Origin: Pseudomonas sp. GM79
GTDB lineage: Bacteria > Pseudomonadota > Gammaproteobacteria > Pseudomonadales > Pseudomonadaceae
DNA: 64,000 bases
Direction: 5' to 3'
Assembly (NCBI RefSeq): GCF_000282495.1
Contig: NZ_AKJE01000021.1
Span: 56,514-120,513 of the forward strand
How positions within the stretch are numbered: position 1 is the first letter of the stretch; every line of letters begins with the position of its first letter. The translations under genes and the position numbers were made by a program. Positions 18,079-26,204 of this stretch are shown one piece after another. Under the pieces are notes generated by a model that was given only the letters and a program-made list of their open reading frames with translations, had not been told where the DNA came from and did not search any database.

Positions 18079-19674
18079 TCATGGGTTTTTCAAACGTTCG
18101 GCCAGCGAAGTCGCCAATTGTGCCGTCAGTCCGTAGACCGACAATTGGGGGTTTGCCCCAATGCTGGTGGGGAAAAGCGAGCCATCATGAATCGACAGAT
18201 TGGCGAGTTGGTGATGTTGGCCGAGGCTATCGGTCACGGCATTTTTCGGGTCTTCACCCATGGCACAACCGCCCATCACATGGGCACTGCCCAGGCGAGT
18301 CCGATACAACTCAAGGCTCAGATCATCAATCAGCGTGCGCGCTTGAGCGAGGGTTTTCACGTAACGAGCGTCGGCGTGCATCGGCATCACGGCGTTGGCG
18401 CCACCGGCGAACTGGATCTCGGCCATGCTGTGGAAAGCCCGGCGCAACCCGTCCCAGGCGTAGGGTGAAACCTGATAGTCGAGCACCGGTGTGCCGTCAC
18501 CGCGCAATTCAACACTGCCGCCAGGGCTGTCCGGGTGAAAACCATCCCGCAGCAACGCCAGCATGGCGTGGGTGTGCGGCAGGTTTTCCATATGCCGGGC
18601 GCTTTGCGTGCCAAAACCACCGAGTAACGTGCTGGCCAGCGCCGGATGCAGCGGTGGAACTTCAAGTTTGTAGGACATCTTGCCAGTGGTGCCATCTTGC
18701 CACTGGAAATGGTCGGAATAGATCGATTGCGGCGCGCCGTAGAACGGGTTGATCACCTCATCAAACAGCCCGGCGGACATGTTTACCAGGTGCAGGAATG
18801 TCCGTTTACCCAGCCGCTCATGTGGATCCGGCGCCTCTGAGCGCAACAGCAGCGCCGGGCTGTTGATCCCGCCGCCGGCCAGTACGTAATGCCGCGCCTT
18901 GACCGTAATCGTGCGTCCGGTGGGCGCAACGCAACGCTCATCCATCGCCACACATTGCAGCCCCGTAACCCTGCCGTCTTTGAGCGACAGTTTTTCTGCC
19001 CGGGCCAGATAGAGCAGCTCGCCGCCTTTTTCCAGGGTCGCCGGGATGGTCGTGACCAGCATCGATTGCTTGGCATTGGTCGGGCAACCCATGCCGCAAT
19101 AGCCGATGTTCCAGCAGCCGCGCACGTTGCGCGGAATCACATGCCAGGCGTAGCCGAGTTTTTCGCAGCCCTTGCGGATGACGTCGTTGTTGGCGTTGGG
19201 TGGCACCCTCCATGGCGCGACACCCAGGCGTTGTTCCATTTTCTCGAACCAGGGCGCCATCTCGGCCGGCGTGTGGCCTTTGACGTCGTGCTCTTTGGCC
19301 CAGTGTTCCAGCGTCGGGTCCGGGGTGCGAAAGCTTGAGGTCCAGTTGATCAGCGTGGTGCCGCCCACCGCCCGCCCCTGGAGGATGGTAATTGCGCCGT
19401 CCTTGCTCATGCGCCCGATGCCTTCCTGATAGAGGCTGGTGTAGGCCTGGTCTTCGAGCATCTTGAAGTCGCTGCTGGTCTTGAGCGGGCCTTCTTCGAT
19501 CAGCAATACCTTGTAGCCGGCGGTGCTGAGGGTTTCGGCGGTGGTCCCGCCGCCGGCACCGCTGCCGATGATTGCCACGTCCGCTTCGAGGGTCAGGTCC
19601 TGGGTCAGTCGGGCGCCGTTGTAGGTTTTCCAGCCACGGGCCAGGCCTTCGCGGAACGGATCGGGTACGGGCAT
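18079..19674 (-). CDS. GMC-family flavoprotein oxidoreductase
   Basis: A 531-residue FAD enzyme. The Rossmann motif VAIIGSGAGGGTTAETLS is near residue 33. Family blocks are VGGTTLINWTSSFRTP and, at the C-terminus, the catalytic-His region SAHVMGGCAMG and NPQLSVYGLTAQLA. A Cys-rich segment (CWNIGYCGMGC) recalls the GMC subgroup that includes alkane-derived alcohol dehydrogenases and large subunits of membrane-linked dehydrogenases. It sits downstream of a small Tat-exported subunit and an aldehyde dehydrogenase. An alcohol to aldehyde to acid route is therefore likely, but the substrate is unknown. Confidence 0.88.
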   Translation of the reverse strand: MPVPDPFREGLARGWKTYNGARLTQDLTLEADVAIIGSGAGGGTTAETLSTAGYKVLLIEEGPLKTSSDFKMLEDQAYTSLYQEGIGRMSKDGAITILQGRAVGGTTLINWTSSFRTPDPTLEHWAKEHDVKGHTPAEMAPWFEKMEQRLGVAPWRVPPNANNDVIRKGCEKLGYAWHVIPRNVRGCWNIGYCGMGCPTNAKQSMLVTTIPATLEKGGELLYLARAEKLSLKDGRVTGLQCVAMDERCVAPTGRTITVKARHYVLAGGGINSPALLLRSEAPDPHERLGKRTFLHLVNMSAGLFDEVINPFYGAPQSIYSDHFQWQDGTTGKMSYKLEVPPLHPALASTLLGGFGTQSARHMENLPHTHAMLALLRDGFHPDSPGGSVELRGDGTPVLDYQVSPYAWDGLRRAFHSMAEIQFAGGANAVMPMHADARYVKTLAQARTLIDDLSLELYRTRLGSAHVMGGCAMGEDPKNAVTDSLGQHHQLANLSIHDGSLFPTSIGANPQLSVYGLTAQLATSLAERLKNP

Positions 19675-19721
19675 GTTCGGGTTCTCTTATTATTTTGGAT
19701 TCTGTGGTGAGGCGGCTGACG

Positions 19722-19815
19722 CCTTCGCGAGCAAGCCCGCTCCCACAGGGTTTGAGTCGTTCACAAAGGGGTGGTCTACCTCAAACCCTGTGGGAGCGTG
19801 GCTTGCCCGCGATAG
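19722..19815. repeat. REP pair, outward type, diverged right arm
   Basis: A 94-bp pair between the Tat-subunit gene and the GMC gene, in an otherwise same-strand gene set. The right arm reads GTGGGAGCGTGGCTTGCCCG, with an extra T and the GCCCGC variant. It may uncouple expression of the two genes. Confidence 0.8.
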
Positions 19816-19828
19816 GGTCGACTCGGTC

Positions 19829-20374
19829 TCAAACCGTGGGCGGCCCGGGATACCCGCAATGTGCCCACGACTCCGCCCGGCTGTACCACGCCATCATCAC
19901 CATTTGCAGCAACGAGCTGTGGCCCATGCGCAGCAGGCTCAACGAGCTGTTTTCCCAACGGTCGAGAAAGTGCCGGATCTGTTCGCTGCTGGCGTTTTCC
20001 CAGCTGCCCCAGATCCCGGTCAGTGGCCCGCGAGTCACGGCCATCCCCAATACATCGAACAATTGCCAGGTCAGTTTGAGCATTTCCGGCGACAGGTGAT
20101 TCAGGCCGTTATCCAGGCAGTGCAAGGTCTCGGCGACGGCGGCCGGCATTTTTTCGATGGTCACGGCACCGTCGAGCATCACCGGAATCACTGCCCGCAG
20201 AAACAGCAGGTCGCCGCTGCGCAGAATCGCGAACCCACTGGCTGGGTTGCTCGACGAGCAGCCGCTGAGGCTCGCGCCTAATCCGGCCGTGGCTAGAAAA
20301 GCGCTGGCGCCGAGGCTGAATTTAAGCAGGCCGCGCCGTGACAGCGCGGGTGTATCGGACAGGCTTGGGCTCAT
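19829..20374 (-). CDS. Tat-exported small subunit-like protein
   Basis: A 181-residue protein. It opens with a twin-arginine signal, LSRRGLLKFSLGASAFLATAGLGASLSGC, whose LSGC end also fits a lipobox. The rest is helical with no visible cofactor motif. In position and size it resembles small subunits of GMC-type dehydrogenases, which ride to the periplasm with the large subunit. That partnership is inferred from adjacency to the GMC gene downstream and a homologous arrangement in P. aeruginosa. Confidence 0.75.
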   Translation of the reverse strand: MSPSLSDTPALSRRGLLKFSLGASAFLATAGLGASLSGCSSSNPASGFAILRSGDLLFLRAVIPVMLDGAVTIEKMPAAVAETLHCLDNGLNHLSPEMLKLTWQLFDVLGMAVTRGPLTGIWGSWENASSEQIRHFLDRWENSSLSLLRMGHSSLLQMVMMAWYSRAESWAHCGYPGPPTV

Positions 20375-20402
20375 TATTGTTATTACCCGGCGGTGATGAT
20401 CG

Positions 20403-21833
20403 TTAGCGGATAAACAGCTTCTGGATCAGTTTCTGAATGGATTTACCGTACGGCGGATAGATCAGTTTCGCCGCATTGAAGCGCTGTTTGATCAGCACGC
20501 CTTTGGCCTTGCTGAAGGTCAGGAAGCCCTCGTGGCCGTGGTAGTGGCCCATGCCCGAAGCACCGATGCCGCCAAACGGCATGTCGTCCTGAGCAACGTG
20601 CAGCAAGGTGTCATTGAGGCAAACACCGCCGGAATGGGTTTCGTGGAGGACGCGGTTTTGCTCGCGCTTGTCGTAGCCGAAGTAATACAGCGCCAGCGGG
20701 CGAGGGCGTTGGTTGATGTAGGCAAACGCTTCATCGAGATCCTTGTACGGCACGATTGGCAGCAACGGGCCGAAGATTTCGTCCTGCATCACTGTCATGT
20801 CGTCGCTGACATTGAGCAACAGGCTATGGCTCATGCGCCGGCCCTGGCCCTGATCGAACAGCGGAATCAGCAGCGCGCCCTTGCTGGTGGCGTCGCTGAG
20901 GTAGCCATTGAGCCGCGCCAATTGCCGGTCGTTGATGATGGCGGTGTAGTCCGGGTTGTCGGCCAGCGTCGGATAAAACCCGCGAACCGCCTGGCGATAG
21001 GCTTCGACGAAAGAGCCGACGCGGTCTTCCGGCACCAGCACGTAGTCCGGGGCGACACAGGTTTGCCCGGCGTTGAGGGTCTTGCCGAAAGCGATGCGTT
21101 CGGCGGCATCCTCGAGCGGCACATCGCGGGAAACGATGGCCGGGGACTTGCCGCCCAGTTCGAGGGTCACCGGCGTCAGGTTCTCGGCCGCCGCGCGCAT
21201 CACGTGTTTGCCGACGCTGGTGGCGCCGGTGAACAATAAATGATCAAAACGCAGCCGCGAGAACGCCACACCGATATCGGCCTCACCCAGCACCACGCAG
21301 ACCAGGTCCTGGGGAAAAATTCGACCCAGCAATTCCTTGAGCAGCAAACCGGTGGCGGGGGTCGATTCGCTGAGTTTGAGCATCACCCGGTTGCCTGCCG
21401 ATAACGCACCCACCAGCGGCCCGATGGCCAGGTAAAGCGGGTAGTTCCACGGCACGATCACTCCGACCACGCCCAACGGCTGATAAACCACTTTGGCCGA
21501 CGCTGGTTGAAAGGCGAGGCCGACTTTGCGTCGCGAGGCTTTCATCCAGTCTTTGAGGTGCCGGCTGGCGTAGTGAATGCCGTGCAGGCTGGGCATCAGT
21601 TCGGCGAGCAGGGTTTCATCGGCGCTGCGGTGGCTGAAATCCTGGCTGATCGCATTGATCAGGGCCTGGCGCTCATTGCTCAGTAGGTCCTTCAACGCCT
21701 TTAGCCATTGCTGGCGCTGAGCTGCGGGTGGCATCGGGTTGGCGGCATACGCCGCGCGTTGAGCATCGAACAGGGTTTGGAGTTCGTCCAGAGGCTGCTG
21801 CAGGTTCTTCAGGTAGGCAATGTCTGCAGGCAT
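20403..21833 (-). CDS. coniferyl-aldehyde-dehydrogenase-like ALDH
   Basis: A 476-residue NAD(P)-dependent aldehyde dehydrogenase. VIVPWNYPLYLAIGPLVGALSAGN, the FTGATSVGKHVM cofactor loop, the catalytic Glu in TLELGGKSP and the catalytic Cys in NAGQTCVAPDY are all present. It resembles the CalB subgroup with a C-terminal hydrophobic tail (YPPYGKSIQKLIQKLFIR). It is first in the leftward set ALDH, Tat subunit, GMC. Its start is about 30 bases from a 30-bp palindrome shared with the divergent TetR gene, so TetR control is likely. Confidence 0.88.
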   Translation of the reverse strand: MPADIAYLKNLQQPLDELQTLFDAQRAAYAANPMPPAAQRQQWLKALKDLLSNERQALINAISQDFSHRSADETLLAELMPSLHGIHYASRHLKDWMKASRRKVGLAFQPASAKVVYQPLGVVGVIVPWNYPLYLAIGPLVGALSAGNRVMLKLSESTPATGLLLKELLGRIFPQDLVCVVLGEADIGVAFSRLRFDHLLFTGATSVGKHVMRAAAENLTPVTLELGGKSPAIVSRDVPLEDAAERIAFGKTLNAGQTCVAPDYVLVPEDRVGSFVEAYRQAVRGFYPTLADNPDYTAIINDRQLARLNGYLSDATSKGALLIPLFDQGQGRRMSHSLLLNVSDDMTVMQDEIFGPLLPIVPYKDLDEAFAYINQRPRPLALYYFGYDKREQNRVLHETHSGGVCLNDTLLHVAQDDMPFGGIGASGMGHYHGHEGFLTFSKAKGVLIKQRFNAAKLIYPPYGKSIQKLIQKLFIR

Positions 21834-21861
21834 GGTCGGCTCCGGATTTATTGTAATGAGG

Positions 21862-21891
21862 GACTTTCTAGAGTCTATGCTCTAGAAAGTC
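21862..21891. promoter_or_regulatory. 30-bp palindromic operator between ALDH and tetR genes
   Basis: Perfect 12-base arms GACTTTCTAGAG and CTCTAGAAAGTC around a 6-base spacer TCTATG. It lies in the divergent promoter region, 29 bases from the ALDH start codon and 89 from the TetR start. Size and symmetry fit a TetR dimer site. Confidence 0.75.
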
Positions 21892-21979
21892 AAATGGCAC
21901 TCTGGCACAGCTTTGTTTTATCCATGCGCGGATAGGTCGTAAGATGCCCCTCATCGCACTCTGAATTAAAGCTCAAGCC

Positions 21980-22651
21980 ATGGCCCCTCGGATCAAAACC
22001 AGCGAGCGCATCGTGCAGAACAGCCTGGAGCTGTTCAATCAACAGGGCGAGCGCAGTATCAGCACCAACCACATTGCTGCCCACATGGAAATTTCCCCGG
22101 GCAACCTGTACTACCACTTCCCCAACAAGCAGGCGATCATCGCCGTGTTGTTCAGTGAGTACGAAAACCTGGTGGACAGCTTCCTGCGCCCGCCCCAGGG
22201 CCGCGCAGCGACAGTCGAAGACAAGCGCTTCTACCTCAAGGAACTGCTCGCCGCCATGTGGCAATACCGCTTCCTGCATCGCGACCTCGAGCATTTGCTC
22301 GATAGCGATCCTGAGCTGGCTGCCCGTTACCGGCGTTTTTCCCAGCGCTGCCTGATCCAGGGCACACACATCTACGCGGGTTTCGTCGAGGCCGGCATTC
22401 TGTGCATGGACAAGGTTCAGATCGAATCCCTGACCCTCAATGCCTGGATCATTCTCACCTCGTGGGTGCGTTTTCTGTGCACTACGCGGGAAAATTCCAA
22501 CCATCTGAGCGAACAGGCCATCAAACGAGGCGTGTATCAGGTGCTGGTGCTGGAGGCCGGTTTTGTCACGGATCAATCTCGCGATGCGGTGAATGCACTG
22601 TTCGAAGAGTTTTATGTGCCGCTGGCCCAGGCGCTGGAAGAAGTGGGATAA
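21980..22651 (+). CDS. TetR-family transcriptional regulator
   Basis: A 223-residue regulator. The N-terminal HTH reads RIVQNSLELFNQQGERSIST, then NHIAAHMEISPGNLYYHFPNKQAII, the classic TetR recognition helix. The larger C-terminal ligand domain is helical and acidic. It is divergent from the ALDH/Tat/GMC genes across a perfect 30-bp palindrome, so it probably represses them in the absence of an alcohol, aldehyde or acyl ligand. The ligand cannot be read from sequence. Confidence 0.88.
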   Translation: MAPRIKTSERIVQNSLELFNQQGERSISTNHIAAHMEISPGNLYYHFPNKQAIIAVLFSEYENLVDSFLRPPQGRAATVEDKRFYLKELLAAMWQYRFLHRDLEHLLDSDPELAARYRRFSQRCLIQGTHIYAGFVEAGILCMDKVQIESLTLNAWIILTSWVRFLCTTRENSNHLSEQAIKRGVYQVLVLEAGFVTDQSRDAVNALFEEFYVPLAQALEEVG

Positions 22652-22695
22652 AGAGTGCAGTAGGATTCGAGACAGAAAAATCACAGGAGCCCGTT

Positions 22696-23550
22696 ATGCC
22701 CATTGCGCAACTGATCAGCCCGCAAGCGTTGGACCTGAAAAAGGAGACGCCGGGGCTGGTGATTCTGGATTGTCGTTTTGCCCTCGAAGACCCTGATTAC
22801 GGGCAACGCAGCTACGCCGAAGGGCATATTGCCGGATCGAGCTTTGCCGATCTTGAGCGTGATTTGAGCGGGGCAGTGGTCAAGGGGGTTACCGGGCGTC
22901 ATCCATTGCCTGAACCCGCCGACTTGATCGAACGCTTGCAAACCTGGGGCATCAACGCCGACAGCGAAGTGGTTTTGTACGATGACGGTCCCGGCGCCTA
23001 CGCGGCACGGGCCTGGTGGTTGCTGGCGTGGCTGGGCAAGCGCGATGGCGTGTTCATTCTCGATGGCGGGCTGAAAGCCTGGCACGCCGCCGGATTGCCC
23101 CTGAGTCTTGATCCGCCGTCGATTGCCCGTGGCACCTTCACCGGGACGCCGGATGCTTCGTTGGTGCTCAGCGCCCAACAGCTCCAGCAACGTCTCGGCC
23201 AGCCCGCGTTGACCTTGCTCGACGCCCGCGGCTTGCCGCGTTTCAAGGGTGAAGTAGAGCCGATCGATCCGATTGCCGGGCACATCCCCGGCGCACAATG
23301 TGCCGCGTTCACCGATAACCTGGGCAGCGACGGGCGGTTCCTGCCGGCCGAACAGCTCAAGCAGCGGTTTGCCGCGAAGCTCGGTGATCGTTCACCGACA
23401 GAGCTGGTCGCGTATTGCGGTTCCGGCGTGACCGCCTGCCACAACCTGTTCGCCCTGTGCCTGGCGGGTTATCCGTTGGGAGCGTTGTATGCCGGGTCGT
23501 GGAGCGAGTGGATCAACGATCCTGCGCGAGGCGTCGCCAAGGGCGAATAA
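22696..23550 (+). CDS. sseA: 3-mercaptopyruvate sulfurtransferase
   Basis: A 284-residue two-domain rhodanese. The catalytic loop is CGSGVTACHN with Cys241. CGSGVT is the mercaptopyruvate-sulfurtransferase form, unlike the CxxxxR loop of thiosulfate rhodaneses. The inactive N-terminal rhodanese domain has DGPGAYAARAWWLLAW. It transfers sulfur from mercaptopyruvate to thiol acceptors or cyanide in the cytoplasm. The frame is open upstream, but ATG at 22696 with CACAGGAGCCCGTT ahead is the right start. Confidence 0.92.
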   Translation: MPIAQLISPQALDLKKETPGLVILDCRFALEDPDYGQRSYAEGHIAGSSFADLERDLSGAVVKGVTGRHPLPEPADLIERLQTWGINADSEVVLYDDGPGAYAARAWWLLAWLGKRDGVFILDGGLKAWHAAGLPLSLDPPSIARGTFTGTPDASLVLSAQQLQQRLGQPALTLLDARGLPRFKGEVEPIDPIAGHIPGAQCAAFTDNLGSDGRFLPAEQLKQRFAAKLGDRSPTELVAYCGSGVTACHNLFALCLAGYPLGALYAGSWSEWINDPARGVAKGE

Positions 23551-23563
23551 TCCCCAATCCATT

Positions 23564-23651
23564 GTGGGAGCGGGCTTGCTCGCGAAGGCGGTGTAACAGA
23601 CGACATTAATGTTGACTGACCCACTGCCTTCGCGAGCAAGCCCGCTCCCAC
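23564..23651. repeat. REPIN, 88-bp inward type
   Basis: Full-length arms with the centre GACATTAATGTTGACTGA, in the convergent gap between sseA and the AraC regulator. The left arm begins 13 bases after the sseA stop. Confidence 0.9.
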
Positions 23652-23664
23652 ATTTGGATTTTCG

Positions 23665-24510
23665 TCATCCATCATAACCAGGCAGCTGCCGCGCGCTGCG
23701 ATACGCCCCCGGTCCCACGCCGTAAACCTGTTTGAATTGCCGACTCAGATGGCTCTGGTCGGCAAAACCCAGTTGCGTCGCGACTTCCAGCGGCAGGCAG
23801 CCGCGTTGTAACAACGCCCGTGCCCGAGCGATGCGCTGCTGCATCAACCAGGTGTGTGGCGGCATGCCGGTGGCTCTGCGAAACACTCGGGCGAAGTGGA
23901 AGGGCGACAGGTTCACCGCCGCCGCCAGTTCTTCCAGCGAGGGCGGCGCCGCCAAGCGTGATTGCAGCAGTTCCTTGGCCAGGGTCACCGCCCGGTGTTC
24001 CTTGCCAGGTTTGCTGGCGGTCGGGACGGCTGCGTGACGTTGCAACAGCGACAGCATCATTTCCCGCCAGGCCGTTTGCTGCTGCAGCGCCGTGGACGGA
24101 CTCTCCAGCAAACAATGCAGTTGGCAGAATCCCTTCACCAGATCCGGATCGCGATACAACGTGGCGCCAAACGCCGGCAAGGTATCAGTCGGCAGTTCGA
24201 GCTCATCCAGCAGTGAAAGAATCTGCCCGCTGTCGGGATAAAACGCCCGGTATAACCAACCGTCTTCCGTACCCTTGTGGCCGGTGTGCAGTTCATCCGG
24301 ATTGATCAGCACCAGCGTGCCGCTACCCGCCAGATGCTCGGCACCTCGATAGCGATAACGCTGGGCGCCGGCCATGATCATGCCGATCACATAGCCGTCA
24401 TGCACATGGGGAGCGAAGCGGTGTTCGATGTAGCGTGCGGATAACAGCTCGACCCCGGCCAACGGCGCCGTTTGCCAGAAGTGAATCGACTCGCCCTGAT
24501 CCAGCCCCAT
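23665..24510 (-). CDS. AraC-family transcriptional regulator
   Basis: A 281-residue regulator. The N-terminal cupin-like sensor domain begins SIHFWQTAPLAGVELLSARY. The two C-terminal HTH motifs are SLEELAAAVNLSPFHFARVFRRATGMPPHTW and the LEVATQLGFADQSHLSRQFKQVYGVGP segment. It lies 3 bases downstream of the YheT-like hydrolase gene on the same strand, so it may be cotranscribed. The target and ligand are unknown. Confidence 0.88.
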   Translation of the reverse strand: MGLDQGESIHFWQTAPLAGVELLSARYIEHRFAPHVHDGYVIGMIMAGAQRYRYRGAEHLAGSGTLVLINPDELHTGHKGTEDGWLYRAFYPDSGQILSLLDELELPTDTLPAFGATLYRDPDLVKGFCQLHCLLESPSTALQQQTAWREMMLSLLQRHAAVPTASKPGKEHRAVTLAKELLQSRLAAPPSLEELAAAVNLSPFHFARVFRRATGMPPHTWLMQQRIARARALLQRGCLPLEVATQLGFADQSHLSRQFKQVYGVGPGAYRSARQLPGYDG

Positions 24511-24513
24511 GGT

Positions 24514-25512
24514 TTACTTGCGCCCTGTGGTGGCGAGCCATTGGGGAATGCGCCTTTCCAGGTAGTAACCCGGTTGCCGGAACGAGCCCTCGACGAAGCC
24601 GACATGCCCACCCTTGGCCTGCAATTCGAATTGAGTGCTGGCGGACAATTCGTCGGCATGCGGCAGGCTATGAGGAAAGACAAACGGGTCATCGGCTGCC
24701 TGGATAATCAGGGTCGGTGTGCGAATCTCCCCAAGGAAATAACGACTCGAAGCGCGGCGATAGTAATCCGCGGCATCGGCGAAACCATTCAGCGGCGCGG
24801 TGACCCGGCCATCGAAATCCCAGAAGGTGCGCATGTTCTCCAGCGAGCCCAGCGCCGCCAATGCCGCCAAGCCATCCTGATGCCCTTCATGCTGGAACCT
24901 GCGCTGCTTGTTCTTGATGTAGGCGACCATCTCCCGCATGAAATGCGCTTGATAGAACTTGGAAAAACCCTGGCTGATACGATCGGCGCACTGATCGAGC
25001 CGAAACGGCACCGACACCGCCACCGCGCCAAGTACGCCGCTGTTGCTGCCGGTTTCGCCCAGGTGCTTGAGCAACACATTGCCGCCCATGGAATAACCGA
25101 CCGCATACAGCGGTGCGAGAGGGCGCTGGGTTCGCAGGTGCTTGATGGTTTCGGCCAGGTCTTCGCTGGCCCCGGAATGGTAACTGCGCGGCAACAGATT
25201 GGGTTCGCCGGAACAGCCTCGCCAGTTCAGCGCGACGCTGGCCCAACCCTGGGCGCCCAGCGCCTTCTGCACACCGGCCACGTAAGGTGAATTCGATGAG
25301 CCGGTCAGGCCGTGCAGCACCAGCACCAGTGGCACATTCGCGCTGTGGGGGCCATGCCAGTCCAGGTCAAGGAAGTCGCCGTCTTCGAGCCATAAGCGTT
25401 CGCGCTCGCGGTCCAGGTGTGTGGTTTTGCGCCATAGCGGTCCCCACAAGGTTTGTAAGTGCGGATTGCCCAGGCCGTAGGCGGGGGTGAAGCGTTCTGG
25501 CAGATGGGACAC
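24514..25512 (-). CDS. YheT-family alpha/beta hydrolase
   Basis: A 332-residue alpha/beta hydrolase. Blocks are NPHLQTLWGPLWRK near the start, VLVLHGLTGSSNSPYV (oxyanion hole), the nucleophile elbow VGYSMGGNVLLKHLGE (Ser), and the C-terminal His in KGGHVGFVEG. The family is broad and its physiological substrate is uncertain. The frame runs 51 codons further upstream, but GTG at 25512 gives the usual family length; the N-terminus is therefore less certain than the rest. Confidence 0.85.
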   Translation of the reverse strand: MSHLPERFTPAYGLGNPHLQTLWGPLWRKTTHLDRERERLWLEDGDFLDLDWHGPHSANVPLVLVLHGLTGSSNSPYVAGVQKALGAQGWASVALNWRGCSGEPNLLPRSYHSGASEDLAETIKHLRTQRPLAPLYAVGYSMGGNVLLKHLGETGSNSGVLGAVAVSVPFRLDQCADRISQGFSKFYQAHFMREMVAYIKNKQRRFQHEGHQDGLAALAALGSLENMRTFWDFDGRVTAPLNGFADAADYYRRASSRYFLGEIRTPTLIIQAADDPFVFPHSLPHADELSASTQFELQAKGGHVGFVEGSFRQPGYYLERRIPQWLATTGRK

Positions 25513-25586
25513 GATTGCTCTCGATGCAGCGGTGCTTACCCGCAGCGTTAACTGACTGAGCTTCGCACCGTTTTTTACAGGCCGGA

Positions 25587-26204
25587 CTAACCGGCGATCC
25601 CTGCCATACGTTGCCACAACGCGTAGTACACTCGTCCGGATTTTTGCTCCCGATGCAGGCGCCAATTTTCTGGCAAACCCAATATCGACGGTGCCGTTTC
25701 GCTTTCAGTGTAGACCCACGCATCGTCACTCAGCCAATGACGCTCTTCGAGCAAAGTGCAAACGGCCGGCAACAGATTCTGATTGAACGGCGGGTCGAGA
25801 AACACCAGATCGAATGCCATGGCCGGTTGGGTTTCCAGATAGCGCAAGGCGTCGGCAGTCTGTACCTGACCGGTCGTGCAGCGCAGGGTGCCCAGATGTT
25901 CCTTGATGCTCGCTACCGCGATGTTGCTGGCATCCAGCGCCTGACCCATTGCTGCGCCACGGGACAAAGCTTCCAGAAACAGCGCACCGCTGCCGGCAAA
26001 CGGATCAAGTACCTTGGCCCCTGCGACATAAGGCGCGAGCCAGTTGAACAGGGTTTCACGGACTCGGTCCGGCGTTGGACGCAAGCCTGGCGCATCGGGG
26101 AAGCTCAGCTTTCGGCTGCCCCATTCACCGCCGATGATGCGCAGTTGATTCACACCGTTATGCACGTTGTGAACAGGTTTTTTAGGACGCGATGGACGGG
26201 CCAT
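25587..26204 (-). CDS. rsmD: 16S rRNA (guanine-966 N2) methyltransferase
   Basis: A 205-residue SAM methyltransferase. Visible motifs are LRIIGGEWGSRKLSFPD, RPTPDRVRETLFNWL, the SAM loop VLDPFAGSGALFLEALSRGA and the catalytic FDLVFLDPPFNQ. Its ATG shares one base with the TAA of the upstream M16 peptidase gene (TAATG), so translation is coupled. Confidence 0.95.
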   Translation of the reverse strand: MARPSRPKKPVHNVHNGVNQLRIIGGEWGSRKLSFPDAPGLRPTPDRVRETLFNWLAPYVAGAKVLDPFAGSGALFLEALSRGAAMGQALDASNIAVASIKEHLGTLRCTTGQVQTADALRYLETQPAMAFDLVFLDPPFNQNLLPAVCTLLEERHWLSDDAWVYTESETAPSILGLPENWRLHREQKSGRVYYALWQRMAGIAG

